A DNA stretch of 64,000 bases from Heterodera schachtii (taxonomy: Eukaryota; Nematoda; Chromadorea; Rhabditida; Heteroderidae): assembly GCA_023374025.1 (NCBI GenBank), contig SIJG01000006.1, positions 457,535-521,534 of the forward strand, written 5' to 3'. Position 1 is the first letter of the stretch; each line of letters starts with the position of its first letter. A model generated the notes under the pieces. The model worked only from the letters and a program-made list of their open reading frames with translations. It was not told the DNA's origin and made no database searches. Made by a program: the position numbers and the translations under genes. Shown one piece after another: positions 18,526-29,335 of the stretch.

Positions 18526-21500
18526 ATGCTGAATGCGCCGCCAAAAATTTTTCTGATCGCCGTTGTTTTCTGCGTTTTTCTGTCACATTTCCCACAATTT
18601 GCGCATGCCGCATTAAAAATCGTGTGTGTTGGATACGGTGCCAACTCGTTCACAGTTTATGCATTTCATAATGGTGTAATGAAGCATTCCTATGATACTG
18701 AGCCATACGATCAATCTGAAAAACAATGTGCCAAAGTGAACCTACAAAATTGGACGGATTTGGGTGGTTACGAACATATCATTTTCGAACTTGCAAACGG
18801 AGAGGTGAATGCCAATTGCCAAAACTCTATGTCAGGGAAGGCATCCCGGTACTTTCGTGTTTTGTTACCCCCACCCCCTCGAAAAATTTCAAAATTCATA
18901 TTTGGGGTTTTCAAAGTCACTGATCATGAATATGTTGTGATGACACCATATTCATGATCAGTGATTTTGAAAACCTTGAGTTTTTAAACTTTTTCGAGGG
19001 GGGGGGGGGGTAACAAAACGCTGAAGTACCGGCATCCCAAGGCCTCAAAATTTTTTAAGAACTCGGGACTTCCTAGGCCCAAAAGTTTTTCGGAAGTAAG
19101 AAATCGGAATTCCGAGGGCCCACAAATTTTTTGGAAATCGGGAATTCCGAGGCCCAAAAGTTTTCGGAAGTAAGAAATCAGAATTTCGACCCCAAAAACT
19201 TTAGAAGTCGGAAATTTTGAAAAAATCTAAAAATACAAAAGAAATTTCTAAATATTTAATAGGCTAAATTTGAAAGTTCTAAACCAAAGATTAAAAAGGT
19301 GTAAGGTGAATATCAAAAATATTTTCGGTTTTTTGTCGGCGGTCAAATTTTCATTGTAATCACAACAAAATTGACAATTTTAGCGGCCCGCTTCTCAAAA
19401 ATAAAAATTTTTTTGAGCAAATTTTTTAAAGTTTCCTAGGTTCCGGCTGTGCCTATAGGCGCCGCCTGGAAAACTGAAAATTTCAATGCAATTTACTAAC
19501 CAAATTTGTACAAAAATTGATTTTTTTTTGAAAAAAATTCAAAAAATTCCAACTTTTTATCAAATATTTACGGAAACCGGAATTCCGACCCCAAAAATGT
19601 CGGGAAATTAGAATATGTTCTAAACATCACATATATTTATCAAAAAAAAAATCTTTTCAGTTTTGCATTACGCAAATAACAAATTTCAAGGGTACAAAAA
19701 TTCAAAAAATTTGTATAGAATTTTTTGGTTGGATTCCATCCGATTCACAGATGCTGCTACTGATGAACATTTTCCTAGACTCGAGACCGGGCTTGACCCG
19801 AGACTTAAGAGCGAGACTTTTTTCAAATTTTCAAATTTTTGGTACCCTTAAAAAATGAAAAATAATATATAAATTTTTCAAAATGTTAAATTTTTCAAAA
19901 TTGAGCAAGAAATTAGAATTTATAATAAATAAATAATTTTTTGTTTCATTTAAAAAAAATAAATAGGGTTAATATGGATTAAGATATTTTTTCTGCGCAT
20001 TTGCTATGAAGAAAGGGGCTCAAAAATAGCATTTCTACGTAAAAATTTTTTGATTTGGTGAAAGTTTTTAGTCCATATAAATCCATATTTTGAGGGTTTT
20101 CGGGAATAAATCCATATTTCGACATGTTTGCATTTTTAGTCCATATTTTGGCCATTTTGGCAAATTTTCACAAGAAAAATGCCCTTAAATATCGACGTTT
20201 TTGGAAATTTTTAAAAAATACACCCCTAGAGAATTTTTTCGAAATTTCGGAAATTTTTTTAGATATTTTGTCCACTTCCGAAAATTTTCGCTGACAATAA
20301 AAATGAGATTATTACAAAAATTTTGAGATGTATTTGGTTTACAATTGGGAAGCTAGAATTTAATAAAATTTGCATTTTTAAATTTAAATCCATTTTTGGC
20401 AGTTTTTAGAGTATTTTAAGTCTGTTCTAGCAAATATTGAATATAAATAAATTTTTCGGAACTTTTTTAGGGTTTAAAAGATATATTTTTTGTCAGTTTT
20501 AAGTCCATATTTTGGTCCATATTTGGCCATTTTTAAGTCCATACTTCGGGCTTTTTTAGTCCATATTTTTTGTCCATATTTGGCGTTTTTTTAGTCCATA
20601 TTTCGGGTTTTTTTGTCCATATTTTTTGTTCATATTTGGCGTTTTTTATTCCATATTTCGGGCTTTTTTAGTCCATATTTTATGTCCATATTTGGCGTTT
20701 TTTAGTCCATATAATTTATAACCCTAAGGATAAAATTCATTTGGATAACTCAATAAATTTCAAGTCACTAAAATTCAATTTATTCGAAATTAAAACTCAT
20801 GTTTGTTCTTTTTTTTTGTTGGAAAATTTTGGTTTTTTCACACAATTACTCAATAAAAATGCAAAGAAAATTTGAACAAATACCCCCCCCCCCCTTTCCC
20901 CTAAATACTATAAATACGATCCATTCTAATTATCATTATGCCATACCACTTGTTTTCAGATGATTGGCAGTTTAACCATAGGAGAATTGCGCCAATCCGA
21001 TGTCTTCTTAAATTTGATGAAAAAGAAAAAAATATATTTCAAAAAAAGAAGAGGTAAAAACAATATTTATGTTTTGCACGGAGAACAAGTGCTTCATAGT
21101 CAATTAGTAAATTATCACCGTCATGATTCGTGGACTTATTTGGACTTTTGCCCAACTTTTTGGGGCGAATTGAGAGGCAATGATGTGATTAATTTTCAAA
21201 TTAGCGGAGGAACGGTAAGTACGGTGCCAGGTGAAGCGGGCCAGTTGAGTCTGAGCCAAGTTTAGAACGGCATAACTTTTTTCTTTGTTGACCAAATGCA
21301 ACAAACTTGCTATCATCCAACTCTAAGGCTCTTAACAGCTTCCCAAAAATCACAAAAACTAACCGACATGTAAAAAAGTTATAACTAAAAATATGCAAAA
21401 ATTCTACCCTTTTTCTGGTTTTAGTTAAATTTTTTTTTAAATTTTTCAATCGCTTAGAAATTGCTTATAAACATGTAGAGCTTTCGAATGATGTCAAACT

Positions 21501-21837
21501 TATAAAATTTGGCCAGCTGAGAAAAAAGTTATGATGCTTTATACTTGGCTCAGACGGAACTGACCCCTACCGCACGGCAAAAGCCTCGTTACGGCATTGG
21601 CCACTGTCATTTTCCAACTTTCAGGTGCAGGGCAGCGTTACTGTTCAACTATTGCGTGAGACTGGTCCAAATGCTTCGGTCATTGACTTCTCGCAAGGAT
21701 TTCGGCAATATTACCGTGACAGCAATGGCACGCTATGTTTCTATGATGCCAATAATTCGCTCAATTTCTATGATGCCAATGGTGCGCTATATTTGGTTGA
21801 TGTCAATGGTGATTACCACTTTATACCTGAACCGTAA
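18526..21837 (+). CDS. Predicted secreted protein, three exons (join 18526-18804, 20960-21214, 21625-21837)
   Basis: Exon 1 starts at an ATG giving a strong signal peptide (MLNAPPKIFLIAVVFCVFLS ending AHA, cleavage after residue 28). A GT at 18,805 (GGAGAG|GTGAAT) ends it in phase 0. Exon 2 follows TTTTCAG at 20,959 and ends at ACG|GTAAGT (21,214), also phase 0. Exon 3 follows TTTCAG at 21,624 and ends with TAA at 21,837. The joined product is about 248 residues. Exon 2 has a Lys/Arg cluster (MKKKKIYFKKRRGK). Exon 3 ends in a short repeat built on FYDAN (LCFYDANNSLNFYDANGALY). I do not recognise a domain; a secreted nematode-specific protein is the safest call. The exon 1 donor is the weakest point: coding-like sequence continues a further 40 bases to the hairpin element at 18,848. 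Confidence 0.65.
18848..19030. mobile_element. 183-bp hairpin MITE, 8-bp TSD, hAT-like
   Basis: The whole element is an inverted repeat. Its ends are GGTACTT... and ...AAGTACC, followed inward by GTTTTGTTACCCCC against GGGGGTAACAAAAC, with a centre near 18,945. It is flanked by perfect 8-bp direct repeats GGCATCCC (18,840-18,847 and 19,031-19,038), the target duplication length of hAT-type elements. It inserted just after or within the end of exon 1 of the secreted gene. The open frame running past 18,847 to 18,957 is made by the element. Confidence 0.75.
19055..19215. repeat. Short imperfect tandem repeat in intron 1
   Basis: A unit of about 35-40 bp (AATTCCGAGGCCCAAAAGTT then TTCGGAAGTAAGAAATC) occurs about four times with variation. 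It lies in intron 1 of the secreted gene, after the hairpin element. No function is evident. Confidence 0.5.
19964..20726. mobile_element. Element built of 'TTTTTAGTCCATATTT' tandem units, with TAGGGTT ends
   Basis: The left end reads TAGGGTTAATATGGATTAA and the right end, inverted, TTAGTCCATATAATTTATAA then CCCTA. The inner part from about 20,480 is a tandem array alternating TTTTTAGTCCATATTTCGGG and TTTGTCCATATTTGGCGTTT. A fragment of the same element lies inverted at 49,524-49,618. It sits in intron 1 of the secreted gene and has no coding capacity. Confidence 0.5.
21243..21561. mobile_element. Inverted-repeat element inside intron 2
   Basis: The ends are AGTTGAGTCTGAGCCAAGTT and, inverted, ACTTGGCTCAGACGGAACT, followed inward by CATAACTTTTTTCT against AGAAAAAAGTTATG. 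The middle carries TAGAGCTTTCGAATGATGTC, a phrase also found in the elements at 7588-7911 and 56,077-56,543. It is wholly contained in the 410-bp intron between exons 2 and 3, so most of that intron is transposon. Confidence 0.55.
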
Positions 21838-21839
21838 AG

Positions 21840-23040
21840 CGAAACAGAAAGCCAATGACTTTCTTGGCATGTGATGATGATATGATGATTCATTTAGTTG
21901 TCTGATACCACCAACTTGTTGGTGCCAATTTTGGCTTGCTGCGATAAACCTTTTTTTAATAATACATATTGAACTAAAATTATGATTAGAGCATGAGTTT
22001 ACGTCACGAAAAATCTCCAAAAAGTCGACTCAAAACACATAATGCCAAAAAGTCACGAAAAAATGGGAAAAAAGTCTCGAAGAACGATAAAAATATAGTA
22101 AAAATACTTCTTTTTTTTGAAATATTTATTGCCAATAAAAAATGTATAGAAGGGCATGAGCCAACAAAATGAAGCAAATATAAATCAAATTAAGATATAT
22201 TTGGAATTAAATTTTAAATTTTTCATGCCATATTGAAATTTTTATAACTTTTTGGGGCTTTAACGAAACAATATTAAAAAAATCCGCAGTTTTTCCTTAT
22301 ATAAGCTTGTTTTTCTGTGTTAAAAAATAAATTATGGAAAATCTCAGAATTTCGAAAAAACTTTTAAAACCAATAAGCGTTGAAATATTTTCAGGGAATT
22401 CGTACAAAAAATTGCATTTTTTTCAAAATACGAAGGACTGCCTATTTTAGGCACGAAAAATCACAAATAACGGTTTTTTGTCTATTTGAAAAATTTTTCG
22501 ATAATCAGAAACCCGAAATCCATTTAACAATTTTGAGAAAGAAAAATTGTAATTAACAAACCACTAGATTTTTGTGGGCCAATTTTCGCCCAGAGCTAAA
22601 CAAAATGACATGCAAATTTAAATTTTTATCTTTTATTTTAAATTAATATTTTGGATAATTTTAATATTATTTTTTTAAATGTTGGAACTGTAATTCTTTC
22701 CAGAAAGCAGTAGATAACTGTGATTTTTCATGTGAATAAAAATGTCCATTGGGATTTAATAAAAAATAATAAAATAAAGGCATTTTAGCCATTTTAATTT
22801 ATTTTAGCATTTCGTAATTCTTAAAAATAATAATATTTACTGATTAGAGTAGAGTCATTGAATTTTTAAAAAACCTGACATGAACAGGATTGAAGACTCA
22901 AGATTAAAAATCCTATTTTTTGTACAGTTTAATAACAGATTTAGCAAAAAAGCCAATTTTTAGCTCAATAGAATAGAGAATAAAATTGTTAAAATACATT
23001 AATATGCTTGGTGCAAATTGACTTAATGGGTTCTTCTTAT
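21840..23040. other. AT-rich intergenic DNA
   Basis: I see no gene. Near 22,710-22,745 GATAACTGTGATTTTTCATG then TGAATAAAAATG resembles the upstream block of the HTH family, here on the plus strand and without a copy next to it. It may be the orphaned flank of a lost copy. The segment 22,850-22,930 repeats 15,890-15,970. Confidence 0.45.
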
Positions 23041-23041
23041 C

Positions 23042-23387
23042 AAAAATTTTTGTTCATCAGTTTTGGATTTGTGATTTTTAATTATTTGGAGACCAAATTC
23101 TTTAATCCATTTTTTAATATATGTTTTATTTGTTCCAAACTTTTCGCTATTTTTGAATTAATTTTATCCCATTCTTTTTTTGAATATTTTCTTCCTTTTT
23201 GATTAATTTTTTCTTTTATTTTATAATATTTTTTAATTTTTTCTCTTTTTTCTTCGAATTTTTCTTCTTTTTCTTCCCATTTTTCTCCAAATATTTTGTC
23301 AAATGACTTTTGTTCCAACTTTTTCTTTTCTGATTCAATTTTAACAATTAAAAAAATAATTAAAAATAATAGAGGGAATAATTTCAT
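23042..23387 (-). pseudogene. Secreted HTH-repeat family, copy I (N-terminal fragment)
   Basis: The ATG at 23,387 opens a leader (MKLFPLLFLIIFLIVKIESE), the FDKIFGEKWEEK block and unit one. The frame slips near 23,135 (KIAKSLEQIKHILKNGLKNL, where other copies have LGTN..YIKKWIKEFGL) and stops at 23,082. Similarity then ends near 23,042, just after the linker (KSKTDEQK in another frame), so units two and three are absent. This copy is the most diverged and lies farthest from the cluster. The 5' flank shared by other copies is not obvious here. Confidence 0.8.
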
Positions 23388-23389
23388 TT

Positions 23390-24620
23390 TTGTCGTCTCA
23401 AAATGGTTTTTTGAATTGTTTTAATTTGCAATATATTTTTTGGGGCGTATAAATGAATAAAAATGAATTTTTCCGATTAAAAAATTTATATGAAAACATA
23501 ACTCTACTGATTTAACGTAAAAATAAGAAAATCCTACTCAATTGCAAATAAAATAATAAACATTTCGTTAATAATTTTTTCTACTGCCCAAAATCATTGT
23601 CAATTTGTAAAATAATGATTCATTAAATTCTATTCTACATGGCATTATGGAGAAATTAAAAAACTGATAAATATGGACATTTGTAAATTATTTTTACCTG
23701 AAAAAATATTATGATTCAAAAGCAAAATTTATAAAAAACATAAAGATTTTTATTGGGGTTTTATTATTATTTTTTAATTTTTGGAATTTAAAGCTTTCGC
23801 ATAAGTTCTTCTTTACCTAGCATTTTCGCAAAAATCTTTTAAATTTTCAAAAAATTCCTACGATCTTTTCATAATTTAACTCTTAATTTTTCCCAGGTTC
23901 TCATTAACTATGACCAACTTGTGTGTTGATAATTGCTGACCAAATTGCGCGATCACTGGTCGATATTGTTTTGCACGCATGGTGAGGATGTTATTCTATG
24001 ATCGCAGGAAGATGAAAAACCAAATGTTTTATAAATTAAATTATGATTCTTGAGGCTGCTCCAAAAAACCGTGCCAATGTGCAAAATTATTTTATTACCA
24101 ATTAATTTGATTTTTTCCGATTTTTTCTTTTTTCGGCATTTGTACTCAAAATCTAGGTCCATGTCAACTTGGAAATCCAGGTCCAGGCTTTATTCAAATA
24201 CCGATCTCTAATTGAAACTTTAAAAAAAACTATTTGGGTGCTCTCAGAGGGTTTTGGGTGGTAGTATGAAATTTTTCCTAATTTGTTTGACTTATTTTTC
24301 ACCTCTCATCGATTTGGAGGGTATAAAAGCTAGGCTCATTTTCATTCTCAACCGATAGGAAATTTCAAATTTGGCTGGATAAATTTTGCAAATTCTCAAG
24401 ATTTTTGATGCTTTTTCTCACAATCGTTTGGCAGCAAACAAAACTGATAGAAGCGATTGTAAATTTGGTCCTCTGGCACCGATCAGACAGCTAAAATGAA
24501 AAATTCTCAATTTTAAAAAATCAAGAAATTTTTCCTTCAAAGAAAATTTATTTCCCAAAAATAAGGTTGGAAATCATAAAAAATAAGTTTGTGACTAATT
24601 TTGAATTTTAAAATTAAAAA
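23390..24620. other. AT-rich intergenic DNA, one TATA-like motif
   Basis: No gene is supported. At about 24,319 the plus strand reads GGGTATAAAAGCTAGGC, a good-looking TATA box, but the next ATG (about 24,497) opens only five codons. I therefore leave it as a motif without a demonstrated gene. Confidence 0.35.
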
Positions 24621-24621
24621 A

Positions 24622-24694
24622 TTCTCTCACTCTCACCCTCTCTATCTCTCTCTCTCCAATTCTCTCTCTCTCTCTCTATTTATCCCCTCTCTTG

Positions 24695-24729
<35 letters not shown>

Positions 24730-24790
24730 AACCCCCCCCCCCCCTCTATCTCTCTCTTTCTCTCTATCTCTCAACCCTCTCTCCCCATCT
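24622..24790. repeat. (CT)n low-complexity tract
   Basis: The plus strand is nearly pure pyrimidine, with runs of CTCTCTCT broken by CCCC blocks (for example 24,731-24,745). Open frames across it (24,601-25,084) translate to Ser/Leu/Pro low-complexity strings and are not genes. Confidence 0.9.
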
Positions 24791-24859
24791 CTTTATCTTT
24801 GCTCGTCGTCAGTCTCTCTTCTGACTCACTTCTATCACTCTCACACTGCATTCTTTGTT

Positions 24860-25900
24860 AGCAAAAAACGACGCACAAAACGACGCGCATCCATCGAACC
24901 ATTGGCATCATTGCCCTCACAGCACACCATTTGGCATTGCCGAGGTCTTCCCCCCCCCCTTATTCTCCACTTCATTTCTTACATAGTTAACTACTTTTCG
25001 CATCAATTTTTTCTCCAATTAATATTTTTTTCTATGTATGTTATTGAATGTGCAAATTATAATTCCCAGGGCCCGAATATTTAAGTTTTTACTACGCCCG
25101 TGGAATGGCACGTAGGGTCACGTGATAATTTAAAAATTTTACATGAAAATTGGAAATATTTTTATATTTTACTCAATTTTCTTGACAAATTTAACCTTAA
25201 ATTTTCTAAATTTTTTCGGTGGTGGTAATAGTTTAATTTAGATATAGTATCACATCTTTTTTTACAAAAATTTTATAATTTTACAAAATTTTAAAAACAT
25301 TTTCGCATTCGGAGAACCCAATTCTGACATTTATTTCGTCCCATTTCAAACCCCGGAACCGGGCTCAAAAAGAGTCGAAATCCCAATTTAATAAATTCAC
25401 ATTTACTCAATAAAAAATGGTTCTAATGCACGGAAGAAATATTTTGCAAATACTACTTATTCGCATGAGTAAAATTGGGAAATACACAACCAAAAATTGT
25501 AAAAAAAACATTTTCACCGCCATTTTTTTGGCCAAAATGGCTAAATATTTATAATATCCATTTTTATAAATTTTTATATTGTCAAAATTTGTCTGAGGTT
25601 TTCAGGGTCGAAGATTACAAGATCCATTTTGACCCGAACTGAATTGGAAAAGTCTAAAGGTCCAAATTTCGAGTTTTTAGTTCTTATCTAAAATTTTCTG
25701 CATAATAGTTTATTAAAGTTTTGTTGATTTGATCATATATAAATATAAAATATTTAAATCTATCCGAAATTGAAATCTCGATAGTATATTTACATTCAAA
25801 TTTCCCAACGGTCTTATGACATCTACAAATTATATTTGAGTAGGATTGAGATAATTCAAATTAAAAAAACATTGATCACTTCTCGGGTGCCTTTTCCTTA
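24860..25900. other. Transition DNA before the A-rich block
   Basis: The stretch 24,860-24,960 is somewhat GC-richer (AACGACGCGCATCCATCGAA) without a clear frame. From 25,085 it is ordinary AT-rich DNA with no strong A over T bias on either strand. The strongly A-rich composition begins near 25,900. Confidence 0.4.
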
Positions 25901-26519
25901 TTCATGAAATAAATTAGCCGATATACCATAAATAAATATTTAATCTATAAATCCTTTTTAATAAAATTTGTTTTACAAATTGTTCTTCAAAATAAAATGA
26001 AGAATAGAAATAAAACATTTTGACTTTCTGATCTAATTACCCAGATGTTTATAAATGAGAAATTAATTAATTTATTTAAAATATTTGTGGATTTTTGTGA
26101 TTTATATAGATCTAAAAATATAACAGAAGAATAATGAAAACCTTTAACTTATAATGAATATTATAAAAATAAAATTAATATGAAGAGAGCGAGATCATAA
26201 AAAAAGAAATTACTTATTATATTGAAATAAATTTGAATTTGTTATTTATGATTTAGAGAAATACAATGTAAAATTTTAGTAGAAATATTTCAATAAAACT
26301 AATTAATATTACTCAATTTTTTGCATCTTAAAAAACTAAAAAATTATAATTTGAAAAGATAAGGGTGAACACAAGGCAGCAAGTTAAATCATGTAAAAAT
26401 AAAAAAGAAAATAAAAAATGATAATACAGATATTTTTAAAAAAGAAGAGAGTAAAGGCAATTTTATAAATAAAAAACGAACAAAAATTTTAAAACATTAA
26501 TAATACAATAAACTAAAAA

Positions 26520-26770
26520 AATAAATACACAAGCATTATATACATTTATTTAATTTAAAAATTAGCTTATAAGATAATTAGGCAGTAACCCTTGACACAT
26601 TAATAAATAATATCACGAAATTTATAAAAATAATAATATTTCAAAGCAAATAATAAATGTAAAAATTTAATATAAAATTAAATGATTAATGAAATTTTTT
26701 TAAGGAGAATTAGTGCGAAAAGAGAGGCTATTCCCCAAAAAAACACAAAAGTAAAAAACAATATATTTAT
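26520..26770 (+). repeat. Direct repeat unit 1a (partner 34,170-34,400)
   Basis: Both copies share GCAGTAA.CCTTGACA.ATT then AATAAATAATAT, a middle block, and ATGCGAAAAGAGAGG.TTCCC (first base varies). The next 300-500 bp also match in patches (for example GAGCCTTCCTGG near 34,937 and TGCCTTCCTGG near 26,899). Confidence 0.6.
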
Positions 26771-27349
26771 ATTATTAAAATATATTCCATTTTATTATGA
26801 TATATAAAATTTCTTAAGAATTAAAATAGTTAATAAAGAAATTTGAAATTAAATTAAAATTTATATTATTAATAACCTTAATTTACGACTTGCATATGCC
26901 TTCCTGGCTCTTTAATTGATAAATGAATCCATAAATTACATCAAAAAAATCAAAAAACAGACCTAGTGTGAAATTATCACAACTTATGATTGCGAGAAGA
27001 AAAAAGAGAATAATATTACGTATGGGATTTCCATTTCAATAATTTAAATGAAATAAAAATGATAAAATACAAAGTATCTAAAACATTTACGAAAATTAAA
27101 ATGTCATTTTATTTGTTTAACGAGATATTATAAAATTCTTACATGCATTATTAGGAGGCACCGATAATTAATGAAAAGAATATTAACCAAAATAAAAAAA
27201 AGAATGAAAAAGAATAGTCTTTCACCCTTCCTGCAAAAGAGAGACTGTACTGGATGGAATGATATGGTAATGACTTCATTAATTTCACCGCTATCCAAAT
27301 AATTTAAAGAAAAAAAAATTTAAAGGAAAAAATAATTAAAAAAATTAAA

Positions 27350-27523
27350 ATGATCGGAACCGCTGCGGGAAAACCAGCATGCAAAAATCGGCTCAGGCAA
27401 CATAAAAACATATCTAAGAATTACAAAGTCATTAAAAATATTATAAAATATACAAATTTAATTAATTGGTTTATCTTATATATGACAAATTTAATACTTA
27501 AACCTTTTTCAGTTAATAATTAA
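27350..27523 (+). CDS. Small open frame in A-rich block (57 codons), uncertain
   Basis: The first 22 codons from the ATG have ordinary base composition in a very AT-rich setting (MIGTAAGKPACKNRLRQHKN). The rest becomes Ile/Asn/Leu-rich and ends PFSVNN. It may be the readable end of a decayed exon or chance. I see no paralogue elsewhere in the window. Confidence 0.2.
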   Translation: MIGTAAGKPACKNRLRQHKNISKNYKVIKNIIKYTNLINWFILYMTNLILKPFSVNN

Positions 27524-28572
27524 TTTAAAATATATTCATAAATTAAAAAAAAAGCTTATATATCTTATTTAAGTTTATTTCAAGCAAACAATTAAAAATT
27601 TAAATATACCAAAAAAATTAATTTTAATTTGCTTTTTTAAAAGAAGAAGAGCATGGATTATTTTATGCCCGACGGAGTTTAAAAAATAATTATATTTTAC
27701 AATAAAGAGTTAAAATGGCAAAAAATATTTTTTTTTGTAGATTACCGGAAAGAAAAGTGATGAGAAAAATGTAATAAAATAAGGAGATTCGAATATTTAT
27801 GTAAATTAAATAAAATTTAATATTAAAACATTTCTACATCATTTACTCTATCACAGAAATTTTACATTGTATGATGAATAAAAATGAGCATAAAATTAAA
27901 ATAATACAAAAAAGAAAGTTTTCGTTTAATAATAGAAAAGATAAAAGTGAATCAATTAAAAACAAACAAACCTTTACAAAAGTTTTGAATTTTTAATTAA
28001 TTAAAAACAAATCTTAGCTCTATATTCTACCTTAAATATAATAAAAATAAATAAAAAGGGATGCTTTGAAAGAGCACTTATAAAATTACAAAATTATTTC
28101 AATTTAAACAAAACATAGTAACAAAAAAGTGATTAAAAAAATCAAAAATAATTGAATTTAATTTATTTAATTATTATAAAACGACATTAATAGAATAAAA
28201 ATGAAAGAAAAAAATTGCTAAGTAAATTGATTAGTATGACTTTAAATAATATTCACTCATGCAAATTAGCACTTAACGAACACCTGCGCTTTTGTGCTAA
28301 CGGACGTGACATTTAATATTAATAGAAGTTAGGTAAATAAGACTCTGGTTAAGTGATGTACTTAAAATTGATTCCTTTTTATTGATATGAGGATACCTAA
28401 TAATATAAAAAATAAAAATAATTTCAACAATTAAATAAAGTAAAATAAATTTAATTTATTTCTGGATTCAAACAATAGACATAGCAATGAGATGCTTATA
28501 AATATAATTAATAAAAAATAATTCTAACGAAAATAACAATGTGTACACCGAAAGTAATATGTTAATAATGAA

Positions 28573-28638
28573 ATGCCTGCTACAATAAAGGCAGAAATTG
28601 AGGCGCTGATTGGTGAACTTGATGAAAATTTTTTATAA
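28573..28638 (+). CDS. Coding-like island, 21 codons
   Basis: A short frame with balanced codons reads MPATIKAEIEALIGELDENF then L and stop. An amphipathic helix is likely. It is too short to call a gene alone. It stands out because neighbouring DNA is almost entirely A and T. It may be an exon end or a microprotein. Confidence 0.25.
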   Translation: MPATIKAEIEALIGELDENFL

Positions 28639-28741
28639 ATCATACAACAAAATATATTAAAATGGATAAAAGCTTAAAAAAAATAAATGAATAAACAAAT
28701 AACTAATAAATAATGGAAAGATAGTTTTAATAAATAACCAA

Positions 28742-28831
28742 ATGGCGATGCTAAGTAGTAAGTCGATGGCCCAGAAAACAAGAATTGAGTCCGAAAATTT
28801 TAAAACAATAAAAAAGAACTTGTTTCACTAA
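28742..28831 (+). CDS. Coding-like island, 29 codons
   Basis: The frame starts MAMLSSKSMAQKTRIESENF and ends KKNLFH. A diverged copy near 42,480-42,560 (AATATCCAGAAAATAAGAAT then TGAG) has lost the frame. Its order relative to the island at 28,898 is the same in both copies, which supports ancestral duplication of the whole segment. Confidence 0.25.
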   Translation: MAMLSSKSMAQKTRIESENFKTIKKNLFH

Positions 28832-28897
28832 AATATTTTTAAAAAATGAATAAAATACATTATTCTTTCTGATGGATAAAAAGTTGCTGGCAACAAC

Positions 28898-29014
28898 ATG
28901 AAAATATTTGAAAACAAAAATTATCAATCATTTAAAAAATGGCAAGCCATCGATGACGACAATCATTGGCTTCTTTCCATTAAAATATTTATAAGAGTGA
29001 AAATATTAAAATAA
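28898..29014 (+). CDS. Coding-like island with a conserved peptide (38 codons)
   Basis: From the ATG the frame runs 38 codons and contains KKWQAIDDDNHWLLSIKIF. A second copy at about 42,850-42,910 reads QAIDEDNHRLLSIRIF, preceded by TGA where this copy has TGG. Differences between copies include synonymous changes (ATC/ATA, AAT/AAC) and mostly conservative replacements (Asp/Glu, Lys/Arg). That pattern fits sequence that was once, or still is, translated. I do not recognise the peptide. Confidence 0.35.
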   Translation: MKIFENKNYQSFKKWQAIDDDNHWLLSIKIFIRVKILK

Positions 29015-29221
29015 GGTACAAAATTGTTTAAAAACAAAATTACATTAAGCTGTAAAAATATACAAAGAATTTTAATTTGAAGTTTTATAATAAGATTTTT
29101 CAACTGAAAATTTAGTAATAAACATTGTTAGTTATTTCTATTATGATTTTTTAATTATAGTTTTATCAATTATCCATCCAAAAGCAATAAAATATGTATA
29201 ATTGATTCATACATGAAAAAA

Positions 29222-29335
29222 AGGGGGGAGGATCGACCCCCCCCCCACCTCCTTCGCCCGCAAAGTGCCCCAAAATTGGGGACCCTTCTCATCGAGGGGG
29301 GGCCGGTTTTTCCTTAAAAAATTAGCCCAAAATCT
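29222..29335. other. GC-rich insert in the A-rich block
   Basis: The stretch AAGGGGGGAGGATCGACCCC and following C-runs and G-runs (ATCGAGGGGGGGCCGG) is wholly unlike its surroundings. G-runs and C-runs could pair. It is probably a mobile-element fragment. Termini were not resolved. Confidence 0.4.

Noticed and set aside
18848..18957. C-terminal extension of the secreted protein (LLPPPPRKISKF...)
   Set aside because: Encoded by the hairpin transposon inserted between 8-bp duplications.
24319..24500. TATA box (GGGTATAAAAG) suggesting a promoter
   Set aside because: No reading frame follows; the first ATG gives five codons.
24601..25084. Open frames rich in Ser, Leu and Pro
   Set aside because: They translate a (CT)n tract; length comes from the lack of A-containing stops.
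29222..29335. G-quadruplex or regulatory island
   Set aside because: G-runs and C-runs look like a mobile-element fragment; nothing nearby would be regulated.
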